Of a stretch of 22,007 nucleotides of DNA, positions 13,569 to 19,604 are shown one piece after another (the first letter of the stretch is position 1; every line of letters begins with the position of its first letter). The position numbers and the translations under genes are program-made. The notes below the pieces were generated by a model. That model did no database searches, was not told where the DNA came from, and worked only from the letters and a program-made list of their open reading frames with translations. The DNA comes from Pseudomonadota bacterium (GTDB lineage: Bacteria > Myxococcota_A > Polyangia > Polyangiales > Polyangiaceae): NCBI GenBank assembly GCA_023431345.1, contig JAEYWK010000156.1, positions 1 to 22,007 of the forward strand. The letters are read 5' to 3'.

Positions 13569-15715
13569 CAGTACGACTCTCCGATACCGAACGACAGCGC
13601 GATCGGCAGGCCGAGAATCGGCTCGGGGTTACCTTCGTCGGTGGCGCCCTTCGGCGCCTGCAGGCCCGGCACGCGATAGCCGACGTCGAAGCGAATCGGG
13701 CCGACCGGCGTGTCGTAGCGCAGGCCCAGGCCCACGCTCAGATGTAGCCGGTTGAAGCGAAACGACAGCTCACGCGGCGAGACATCGCTCGCGTCGGTGA
13801 AAACGGTGCCGCTGAGCGCGCCTGAGATGGGGTAACGCAGCTCGACGCTAGCCTCCCACAGCGTGAAGCCGCCGAGCGGCAGATCGCACACTGCCGGCTG
13901 GTACGTGTCGCTGCCGGCCGTGCAATCGACGCCGTCGTCCGCTTGCGAGTCCGCCGACTGACCGTGATTGTAGAACGGCACCACGCCGTGAGGCCCGATC
14001 TCACGCGCTGCGTAGCCGCGATTGGAGCCGGCGCCGCCAGAGAAGAGCCCGCGCAGAAACATCAGCTGCACGTCACGCACCCACTGCTCGCGGTAGTTGG
14101 GCTCGTCTTCGTTGCCGGGCGACCCCGTCAGCGCGTTGCTCTCGACCGTGTCGCCGTAGTTCTGGGCGAACAGCAAGCCCACGCTGCCGCGACCGGCCAG
14201 CGTGACGCGCTTGGTGAGGGGCACGTAGGCGCGCAGCTCGGGCTGCAGCTTGATGTCGCGCGCATCGCCGCCTACTCCCGCCACCTGCAGCTCGTTCGCG
14301 ACGAACAGCCCGCGGTGCGGATGAATGGGGTCATCGCGCAGGTCGAGCGAGCCGTACAGCGATGGGTACGAGACGACCCGGTGGTGCAGATCGCCGTCTT
14401 TATCGCCCTGATACATGAAGGGCACCGTGAGCTGCACGTTGTGCGCGAGGTTTCCGTACAAGCGACGGTACGTGCGCTCGACGCCCGCCGAAGCTCGGTA
14501 GTCGAAGTAGCCCAAGATGGGCGCCAGCTTGTCGCGATCTTTCGAGAGCAAGACCGGCGACGCCATCACTTGTCCCTTGAGCACCAGGTTGGTGCGACCC
14601 GTCAGGAAGCCGGGCTGCCGGAACTCGGTCCGGAACCGGCCTTGCGGCAAGAGTCGCTCCGGCGTTTCGAACGACGGCAGGCGCGTCGGATAGATGACGG
14701 CGCCGGGCGTCACCTCGAACTGGAGCTTACGCAGCCCTCCCAGGAAGCTCTGATCTTCCCAGCCGAACCTGAGGTGGACGTCGCTTTTGATCGAGTCCAC
14801 CAGCACGCCGCCGCCGACGTGCACGCTGCGCAGCTTGGCTTTCTCGAGCTTCACGAGGATGGGGACGCGCGCCTTGCCGTCGGCGCCGGTGGTAGCGGCA
14901 TCGACTTGCGGCTCGATCTCGACCGAGCTGAAGACGCCCAAGTCGAGCAGAGCTCGCTTCGACTCGTCGAGCTCGGACTGCGAGTACGGCATGCCTGGCT
15001 CCAGCGCGAGCGCAGCGCGGACGCGATCTTCGGGCAGATCCGCGAGCCCTTCGAGCCGCACTTCGCCCAGCTCGCTCGGCCTCCCTGCCTCGACCCAGTA
15101 GCCCGCAGCGGCGACGTGGTCAGGGAGGTTCACGTCCGCGCTCTTGCGCACTTTGGCCTGCGCGTAGCCGCCGTCGCCCAAGACGCGCGCGAGCGCCTTG
15201 GCCGCGTTGTCGAGGCGCTCTTCCTCGAACGGCTCACCGAGCGGCATCTCGGCCGTCACCGCCGCGCGGGCCTCGGCGCGCAGCTCGGGCGGTAGCGAGT
15301 CGATGCCGTGGATGTCGACGCGGCCCAGCCGCACCGGCGGCCCTTCTTCGACCACGATCTCGACGCGCACCTTCGCGCCGGAACGAAAGACGTGGGCGGC
15401 GCGCGCGCGGGCGTCGTAGTAGCCGCGACTCTGGTAGTAGCGCTCGATGCGCTGCAGATCCCGCTCGAGCACGAAGCGGTTGAAGACCTCGTAGTCGTAA
15501 ATCACACCCGGAAACAGGCCGAGCAGCCGCGGAGTCTCTCGACTCGCGATGCGCTCCTTCAGCTCTTCGTCGTCGATTTCCTCGTTGCCGGTCACCGTCA
15601 AGCTCTCGAGGTTGAAGCGCTGCGTCGGCGCGCGTGTGCAGCCGAACGAGAGCCAAACCAGGCACCACAGAACGAGGCCGGCCCGATGAAGCAAGCCACG
15701 CCGCTCACGGTGCAC
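13568..15715 (-). CDS. TamA-like Omp85 outer-membrane protein with a lipobox (TamL-like)
   Basis: About 715 residues from a GTG at 15715. A short basic leader and hydrophobic stretch (LVLWCLVWLSFGC) end in a lipobox, Cys26, fitting the PROSITE lipoprotein pattern. Three POTRA domains follow (about 35-290), then a 16-strand-type Omp85 barrel with DPIHPHRGLFVANE, SNRGYAAREIGP (the family's RGY/F loop motif, Asn replacing the usual Val/Ile) and PVGPIRFDVGYRVP near the end. Three POTRAs and direct linkage to tamB identify the TAM partner rather than BamA. A TTG at 15694 (Cys19) is an alternative start. The frame stays open to 16081, but that extension is antisense to the divergent lipoprotein gene, encodes no signal peptide, and would lie upstream of the predicted start of transcription. 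Confidence 0.9.
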   Translation of the reverse strand: MHRERRGLLHRAGLVLWCLVWLSFGCTRAPTQRFNLESLTVTGNEEIDDEELKERIASRETPRLLGLFPGVIYDYEVFNRFVLERDLQRIERYYQSRGYYDARARAAHVFRSGAKVRVEIVVEEGPPVRLGRVDIHGIDSLPPELRAEARAAVTAEMPLGEPFEEERLDNAAKALARVLGDGGYAQAKVRKSADVNLPDHVAAAGYWVEAGRPSELGEVRLEGLADLPEDRVRAALALEPGMPYSQSELDESKRALLDLGVFSSVEIEPQVDAATTGADGKARVPILVKLEKAKLRSVHVGGGVLVDSIKSDVHLRFGWEDQSFLGGLRKLQFEVTPGAVIYPTRLPSFETPERLLPQGRFRTEFRQPGFLTGRTNLVLKGQVMASPVLLSKDRDKLAPILGYFDYRASAGVERTYRRLYGNLAHNVQLTVPFMYQGDKDGDLHHRVVSYPSLYGSLDLRDDPIHPHRGLFVANELQVAGVGGDARDIKLQPELRAYVPLTKRVTLAGRGSVGLLFAQNYGDTVESNALTGSPGNEDEPNYREQWVRDVQLMFLRGLFSGGAGSNRGYAAREIGPHGVVPFYNHGQSADSQADDGVDCTAGSDTYQPAVCDLPLGGFTLWEASVELRYPISGALSGTVFTDASDVSPRELSFRFNRLHLSVGLGLRYDTPVGPIRFDVGYRVPGLQAPKGATDEGNPEPILGLPIALSFGIGESY

Positions 15716-15730
15716 GGCACGGGAGGTGCA
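15715..15730 (+). promoter_or_regulatory. sigma-54 promoter for the Trp-rich lipoprotein gene
   Basis: CGGCACGGGAGGTGCA matches at 10 of 12 positions with exact spacing. The -12 C is at 15729; predicted start near 15741, 8 bases before the ATG at 15749. It overlaps the opposing promoter at 15727-15742 and shares its -12 TGCA. Confidence 0.6.
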
Positions 15731-15742
15731 ACAGCCGGGCCA
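15727..15742 (-). promoter_or_regulatory. sigma-54 promoter for tamL-tamB
   Basis: The minus-strand site TGGCCCGGCTGTTGCA matches at 11 of 12 positions with exact spacing. The -12 C is at 15728; predicted start near 15716, which is one base before the GTG and 22 bases before the TTG alternative start. Confidence 0.68.
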
Positions 15743-15748
15743 GGATCG

Positions 15749-16165
15749 ATGGTGCGCCCCCTTCCACTGTTGCTGCTCTTGCTCGCCGCCTGCGGAGCCA
15801 GCTTGCCCGCCCCTAGCCGCACCAAGCACCCACTCAGCGCCTACGCCGAAGTGCCGTATCCTCCGCCCGCGGCGCTCGCCGAGACCGTGCCCGAGCGCCC
15901 GGAGGGCAGCGGCGCCGTCTGGGTCGACGGGGAGTGGGTGTTCCACGGCAAGGCGTTCGTGTGGCGCCGAGGCGGTTGGGTCGTGCCGCCTCCAGGGAGC
16001 AAATTTGCCCCGTGGCATTCCTGGTACCGGAGCGACGGCAGGCTGATGCACGCTTCGGGGACCTGGTACGACGCGCGCCACGAGCGGCTACGTCGCCCCG
16101 AGGTGGTCGCCCCCGCTGTCACTCCACCCAATGAAGTGACGACCGAGAGCCAGACGGGTCGCTGA
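15749..16165 (+). CDS. small Trp-rich (YXWXGXW-type) lipoprotein
   Basis: A 138-residue lipoprotein: MVRPLPLLLLLLAAC gives a clean signal peptide with Cys15. After a Pro-rich spacer come three Trp/Gly repeats, WVDGEWVFHGKAFVWRRGGW, followed by WHSWYRSDGRLMHASGTWYD, which match the YXWXGXW repeat seen in short bacterial envelope proteins of unknown function. The tail is hydrophilic. The frame is open upstream to 15308, but only the ATG at 15749 gives a signal peptide; it has AGGAT 4 bases before it. It is divergent from tamL-tamB with only 33 bp between start codons, so co-regulation or mutual exclusion with the TAM operon is likely. A hairpin follows at 16199. Confidence 0.85.
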   Translation: MVRPLPLLLLLLAACGASLPAPSRTKHPLSAYAEVPYPPPAALAETVPERPEGSGAVWVDGEWVFHGKAFVWRRGGWVVPPPGSKFAPWHSWYRSDGRLMHASGTWYDARHERLRRPEVVAPAVTPPNEVTTESQTGR

Positions 16166-16198
16166 GGCCGGACGACGCAGCAGCAGGGAACGGCAAAG

Positions 16199-16226
16199 GC
16201 GCGCACCGATCGAAATCGATGCGCGC
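16199..16226. terminator. bidirectional hairpin with CGAA tetraloop
   Basis: A 12-bp stem with one C-A mismatch (GCGCGCACCGAT / ATCGATGCGCGC) closes on CGAA. It lies between the convergent lipoprotein gene and the small membrane protein gene. No T-run is present. Confidence 0.6.
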
Positions 16227-16264
16227 AGCTAGCTCGCTACTTAGAACCCGGCCTGCGTCGCGTC

Positions 16265-16612
16265 TCAGCGCGCGGCCTCGGCGCGGCCGTAACCAGGCGG
16301 ATCACTCGCCGGAAACGATTGCCAGGAAGCCTCGTCGACCACATCGCGATGGCCGCCGCCGAAGCGCTGCACCTGAGGCTTGGCGAGCCAGCGAAGCGCG
16401 CGCTCGTAGCTCTCTTTGAGAGGCTTGTCAGTCAAGCCGCGAACGAAGAGCGCGGCGCCACCTAGAATCGCGAACGGCGCGGTCAAGCCCCCGCGCCAGA
16501 GGCCCACGCCCGCCAGCGAAAGGCCGAGCGCCATGCGCGCGCCGCGACGACGCCGCACGCGCGAGTGCACGGTGTCGACCATCCCGATGATATCGAAAGT
16601 CTCGGTTTCCAC
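16265..16612 (-). CDS. small membrane protein with C-terminal SFPASDPP motif
   Basis: A 115-residue protein starting at a GTG with a strong AAGGAG site 8 bases upstream. A basic segment (RVRRRRGAR) precedes two short membrane helices (about 27-39 and 45-58), a layout like the DUF2892/YgaP membrane domain, though not clearly that family. The C-terminus carries DVVDEASWQSFPASDPP (91-107), close to a short motif (DEASxxSFPASDPP) I know from the tails of many small stress-associated bacterial proteins and whose function is undefined. The promoter is a good sigma-54 match 100 bp upstream. The gene is divergent from the ferritin-like gene and convergent with the Trp-rich lipoprotein. Confidence 0.75.
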   Translation of the reverse strand: METETFDIIGMVDTVHSRVRRRRGARMALGLSLAGVGLWRGGLTAPFAILGGAALFVRGLTDKPLKESYERALRWLAKPQVQRFGGGHRDVVDEASWQSFPASDPPGYGRAEAAR

Positions 16613-16712
16613 TGGTTGCTCCTTGGCTCGACCCGCGCGCGCTCAGCCGCCACTCCTAGCGGCGTCTCATTTCTGAGGCTCGCGCGGTGTCGTTGACCTA
16701 TGCCGAGCGATA

Positions 16713-16728
16713 AGCAGTCAGTGTGCCA
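16713..16728 (-). promoter_or_regulatory. sigma-54 promoter for the SFPASDPP membrane protein
   Basis: The minus-strand site TGGCACACTGACTGCT matches at 10 of 12 positions with a complete TGGCAC and exact spacing. The -12 C is at 16714; predicted start near 16702, leader 90 bases. Confidence 0.68.
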
Positions 16729-16875
16729 AGTTGGGAGCGCATCAATTCGAGCCGATTTCAGGCGGCGTCGCGAAGAGACCGCGGCGATCTGCCCCGGCCG
16801 AGGCGGATGCGGTGCCGCTGCCGCACCCGCGCGTGCCAACCCAGGCAGAGGTCGAGCCCACGGCTGCAGCCAGCT

Positions 16876-16891
16876 TGGTCCGAATCGTGCA
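16876..16891 (+). promoter_or_regulatory. possible sigma-54 promoter for the ferritin-like gene
   Basis: TGGTCCGAATCGTGCA matches at 9 of 12 positions with exact GG/GC spacing. The predicted start is near 16902, 52 bases before the ATG. It is the weakest of the set. Confidence 0.35.
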
Positions 16892-16953
16892 GCCTCCATG
16901 GCGCCACGGCCCGACGCCCTGGCGAGGAATTCGTAACACCAAGGAGTGATAAA

Positions 16954-17406
16954 ATGCAGACTCACACCAACAGCAGCACCCCGGAGACGATCGATCAGCT
17001 CAACTCGTTCCTACGAGGTGAGCTGTCGGCCGCGGAGACCTATCGCCTGGCGCTCGATCGCCTCGAGCAGACCGAGCACCGTGGCACCCTGGTGCAGTGC
17101 TCCCGCTCGCATGAAGAGCGCGCGCGCCTGCTCACCGAGGCGATCTTGGGACGCGGTGGTGACCCGGCAGACAGCTCCGGGGTTTGGGGCTCGCTCGTGC
17201 GCATGATCGAGCGCAGCGCCGCCGCCATCAGCGAGAAAGCCGCCATCGCGGCGCTCGAAGAGGGCGAAGACCACGGGCGGGACGACTACCTCCGCGACAT
17301 CGACAACCTCGAGCCCAGCGCACGCCAGCTGGTCGAGTTTGCGATCTTGCCGGAGCAGCGCCGCACGCACGACACCATCAAGGCCGTGAAGCGCTCGCTG
17401 TCATGA
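16954..17406 (+). CDS. DUF2383 (PA2169-family) ferritin-like four-helix protein
   Basis: A 150-residue, fully helical, soluble protein. TIDQLNSFLRGELSAAETYRLALDRL opens helix 1 with the DUF2383/PA2169 signature, and Glu-rich positions in later helices (SHEERARLL, EEGEDHGRDDYL) are placed as in ferritin-like bundles that can bind metal. No enzymatic function is established for the family; homologues often lie near stress genes. The frame is open upstream to 16723, but the ATG at 16954 has a perfect AAGGAG site, and the upstream extension is low in family likeness. It is divergent from the SFPASDPP membrane protein and ends before a 15-bp hairpin. Confidence 0.88.
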   Translation: MQTHTNSSTPETIDQLNSFLRGELSAAETYRLALDRLEQTEHRGTLVQCSRSHEERARLLTEAILGRGGDPADSSGVWGSLVRMIERSAAAISEKAAIAALEEGEDHGRDDYLRDIDNLEPSARQLVEFAILPEQRRTHDTIKAVKRSLS

Positions 17407-17444
17407 TGCGCGAGAACGCGCGCGCCGCCGGCGCGCTCCTCCGC

Positions 17445-17484
17445 CGCCGAGGGCCCTGAATGCGAAAGCTCAGGGCCCTCGGCG
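17445..17484. terminator. bidirectional terminator hairpin (15-bp perfect stem)
   Basis: CGCCGAGGGCCCTGA (17445-17459) and its exact complement (17470-17484) enclose a 10-base loop, midway between convergent stops at 17406 and 17504. The stem is one of the two longest perfect stems in the window. Confidence 0.8.
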
Positions 17485-17503
17485 CTTCTGCCCGCGGCGA
17501 GAG

Positions 17504-18094
17504 TCAGAGCACGAGCGCGGCGTGAGCCCCGAGGGTCAAGAACTCGAGCGAGCTGCCGTCGTTGCGCGGAAACATCATGTTGTACGCGCCGTGAACCCCG
17601 AGATCGATCAGCGGCAAGAGCGTGAAGTCGAGCGCCAGACCGGCGTCCATCACCGGCGCCGTGCGAGTCTCGAAGCCGGTGACGCGACCCACCCCCAAAT
17701 GCGCAAAGATCGAAGGCTCGATGATCTTGCCGACGGACAAGCGCCCCCCGAGAAACCCCGCGTAGATCTTGGTCTCACCATCCCCACCGAAGGCGTGATA
17801 GCTGCCGCCCATTTCCGGGGTGAGCGACACCAAGAACAAGTCGAGCTCTTGGCCGAGCCGGAGCGCGCCGCCGCCGCCTGAGCTCGTCTCGGGCGTATCG
17901 AGCGCGCTCCCGAAGTCGAAGTCGAGCGCGATGTGAGTCTTGCTGTCGTCGCGATCGCGACGGCTCTCGCGCCGATCGTCGTCGCGACTGTCGTCCGCGT
18001 GAGCGGGCGAAGCGACACCGAGTCCGGCGAGCGCGAGACCCGCGACGAGCGCGTTTCTACCTAGACGTGCACGAAAGCTGAGCGAGTGGTTCAT
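17504..18094 (-). CDS. predicted outer-membrane beta-barrel-type protein
   Basis: A 196-residue exported protein. The Sec signal peptide covers residues 1-33, ending SPAHA before DD. Next is a short, highly charged stretch of Asp and Arg (DDSRDDDRRESRRDRDDSK). The remainder alternates polar and hydrophobic residues with many Gly and Tyr/Phe positions (KIYAGFLGGRLSVGKI, GLALDFTLLPLIDLG) and ends HAALVL, consistent with a small eight-strand-type outer-membrane barrel. No specific family is recognised. The ATG at 18094 has no ribosome site, yet a strong sigma-54 match predicts transcription starting about 2 bases upstream, so a leaderless message is likely. It is divergent from the lipoprotein at 18324. 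Confidence 0.75.
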   Translation of the reverse strand: MNHSLSFRARLGRNALVAGLALAGLGVASPAHADDSRDDDRRESRRDRDDSKTHIALDFDFGSALDTPETSSGGGGALRLGQELDLFLVSLTPEMGGSYHAFGGDGETKIYAGFLGGRLSVGKIIEPSIFAHLGVGRVTGFETRTAPVMDAGLALDFTLLPLIDLGVHGAYNMMFPRNDGSSLEFLTLGAHAALVL

Positions 18095-18106
18095 GCCGCG
18101 AGTCAG

Positions 18107-18122
18107 AGCAACGTCCGTGCCG
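18107..18122 (-). promoter_or_regulatory. sigma-54 promoter for the outer-membrane protein gene
   Basis: The minus-strand site CGGCACGGACGTTGCT matches at 11 of 12 positions with exact spacing. The -12 C is at 18108; predicted start near 18096, two bases before the ATG. Confidence 0.72.
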
Positions 18123-18174
18123 CTCGGAAGAGAGCTCGCGCCAGTTGTGGAGATCGAAGTTGAGTTGGCCGACT

Positions 18175-18216
18175 GCTGCGAGCTCGGGCGGCTCGGAAGA
18201 GCTGCGAGCTCGGGCG
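18175..18216. repeat. 16-bp direct repeat, 26-bp period (candidate enhancer site)
   Basis: GCTGCGAGCTCGGGCG occurs identically at 18175-18190 and 18201-18216, separated by GCTCGGAAGA. That spacer sequence also occurs at 18122-18131. The pair lies at about -79 to -120 from the predicted sigma-54 start at 18096, typical for an activator-binding site. Confidence 0.55.
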
Positions 18217-18323
18217 TCGGGCGTCATGACCCGTCACGCTGCAACCGTTGTGCCTCGACCTGCTGACGGGCCACTTTTTTAAGTATGCTTTGATCGCTTT
18301 GGCCGACACCGGCCCCAACACCC

Positions 18324-19421
18324 ATGAAAACCTACGAACCGATGACGAATCCGAGATTTTTCCGCAAATTTTCCGGCCTGACGTACTTTTTCGCGTTCGG
18401 TGCACTTCTCGGAGCCTGCTCGAGCTCGGAAGGGGAGCCAGGTGGCGGTGGCGGCTCGAGCGGCTCTCCCGCCGGCACCTCGGGCAGCGGTGGCACCAAC
18501 GCCTCGGGCAGCGGCAACACCTCGGGGTCGTCGTCCGGTTCTACGACCGGAGGCACCCCCAGCGGCCCATCGGACGTGGTCGGCTCGTTTCAGGTGCAGC
18601 TCGTCGTCGACACTGAAGATCCGGAGAAGGGCTCCACCTCCGTCATCGGCAAAGTGAATGATGGCTCCTCGCCCGCCAACTTGGTCTGGACCACGATCAA
18701 GGAAGAGGGCGATTGCCGCCTCGAGAAGCCGAGCGTGCCGTTCTGCGATCCGGGTTGCGGCGCAGACGTGTGCGTCGCAGACGGCGAGTGCCAAGCCTAT
18801 CCGAAGGGGCAAAGCGCCGGCGAGGTCACGCTCAGCGGCGTGAAGCTCGCAGGAGGCGAGAGCTCACTCGTGCTGAAAGAGGTCGTGAACGCTTATCAGC
18901 CGCCGGCCAACACCACCTTCGCCTGGCCTCCGTTCGCCGAAGGCGACGAGGTCACGGTGAAAGCAGCGGGCGACGCCGTCGCGGCGTTCGAGCTCAAGGC
19001 CCAGGGCGTCAAGCCGATGGTGCTGATGGGCAAGACGTACGAGGTCGCCGAGGGCAAGCAGCTCGACTTGGCCTGGGAAGCCGCCGGTGACTCGAAGGCC
19101 AGCCAGGTCCACCTGAAGCTCGACATCAGCCATCACGGCGGCACGCGCGGCATGATTCAGTGTGATACCGACGACACCGGCTCGCTCAGCATTTCGGGGG
19201 CGATGATCACCGAGCTCATCGGGCTCGGCACGGCTGGCTTCCCGACGTTCGTGCTGACGCGCAGCACGCGCGGCGAAGCTCAGCTCACGCACGGCGTCGT
19301 CGAGCTCGAGGTCTCTGCGAAGGTAGAGCAAGCGGTCATGGTCGCGGGTGTCACCTCGTGCACGGAAGACAGCGACTGCGCTGACGGCGAGACCTGCCAA
19401 GACGACTTGACCTGTATGTAA
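18324..19421 (+). CDS. Gly/Ser-linker lipoprotein with Cys-rich modules
   Basis: A 365-residue lipoprotein. The signal peptide ends ALLGAC (Cys32), followed by a Gly/Ser/Thr-rich linker to about residue 82. A folded part of about 260 residues follows, with a Cys cluster at 131, 141, 145, 150 and 156. The C-terminus carries four cysteines spaced exactly six apart (346, 352, 358, 364; CTEDSDCADGETCQDDLTC), a small disulfide module of the type repeated in myxobacterial secreted proteins. No enzymatic motif was seen. The first ATG is used; Met7 (18342) is equally possible since neither has a ribosome site. No sigma-54 match was found, unlike its divergent neighbour. A surface role is likely; function unknown. 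Confidence 0.82.
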   Translation: MKTYEPMTNPRFFRKFSGLTYFFAFGALLGACSSSEGEPGGGGGSSGSPAGTSGSGGTNASGSGNTSGSSSGSTTGGTPSGPSDVVGSFQVQLVVDTEDPEKGSTSVIGKVNDGSSPANLVWTTIKEEGDCRLEKPSVPFCDPGCGADVCVADGECQAYPKGQSAGEVTLSGVKLAGGESSLVLKEVVNAYQPPANTTFAWPPFAEGDEVTVKAAGDAVAAFELKAQGVKPMVLMGKTYEVAEGKQLDLAWEAAGDSKASQVHLKLDISHHGGTRGMIQCDTDDTGSLSISGAMITELIGLGTAGFPTFVLTRSTRGEAQLTHGVVELEVSAKVEQAVMVAGVTSCTEDSDCADGETCQDDLTCM

Positions 19422-19453
19422 ACGACCCATTCGTCGAGCACTAACGAAAACGC

Positions 19454-19496
19454 GGCACGCCCAGCGCGGAAAACTTCAGTTTCGCAGCGGCGTGCC
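19454..19496 (+). terminator. extended imperfect hairpin after the Cys-rich lipoprotein gene
   Basis: The outer arms GGCACGCC and GGCGTGCC pair perfectly. Inside, GCGGAAAACT and AGTTTCGC pair with two bulged bases around TC. It starts 32 bp after the stop and separates this unit from the dikinase-like gene. Confidence 0.55.
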
Positions 19497-19545
19497 AAAC
19501 CACGCCCCCGAATCACGCACCGACGATGTCGACCATCACGACATC

Positions 19546-19574
19546 CTGACGCGCACCGACGAGGGGGCTAAAGT
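19546..19574 (+). promoter_or_regulatory. possible sigma-70-type promoter for the dikinase-like lipoprotein
   Basis: CTGACG and TAAAGT are separated by 17 bp, matching TTGACA and TATAAT at 4 of 6 positions each. A start near 19581 would leave about 24 bases before the GTG at 19605. Weak, but the only candidate seen in this gap. Confidence 0.3.
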
Positions 19575-19604
19575 ATCCCGCAGCAACTCCTGCTCCTCAG
19601 ATCC

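Larger units (their letters stand above)
16613..16953. other. 341-bp divergent regulatory region, no gene seen
   Basis: It separates the GTG of the small membrane protein from the ATG of the ferritin-like gene. It holds a strong sigma-54 match facing left (16713-16728), a weaker one facing right (16876-16891) and a short dyad, GGTGC-N7-GCACC at 16811-16827, about -109 to -125 from the left-facing start. Open frames crossing it have no ribosome site or recognisable product. Confidence 0.6.

Noticed and set aside
13943..15295. 450-codon plus-strand frame inside tamL
   Set aside because: Shadow of the Omp85 gene in a GC-rich genome; its His/Arg/Leu-rich translation has no domain, and the opposite strand carries a clear barrel and POTRAs.
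15716..16081. 122-residue N-terminal extension of the TamA-like protein
   Set aside because: It is antisense to the divergent lipoprotein gene (which has its own signal peptide and Trp repeats), contains no signal sequence, and lies upstream of the predicted transcription start.
18218..18323. Sigma-54 promoter for the lipoprotein at 18324
   Set aside because: Candidate GG/GC pairs have the wrong spacing (11 instead of 12 bp), so none was reported.
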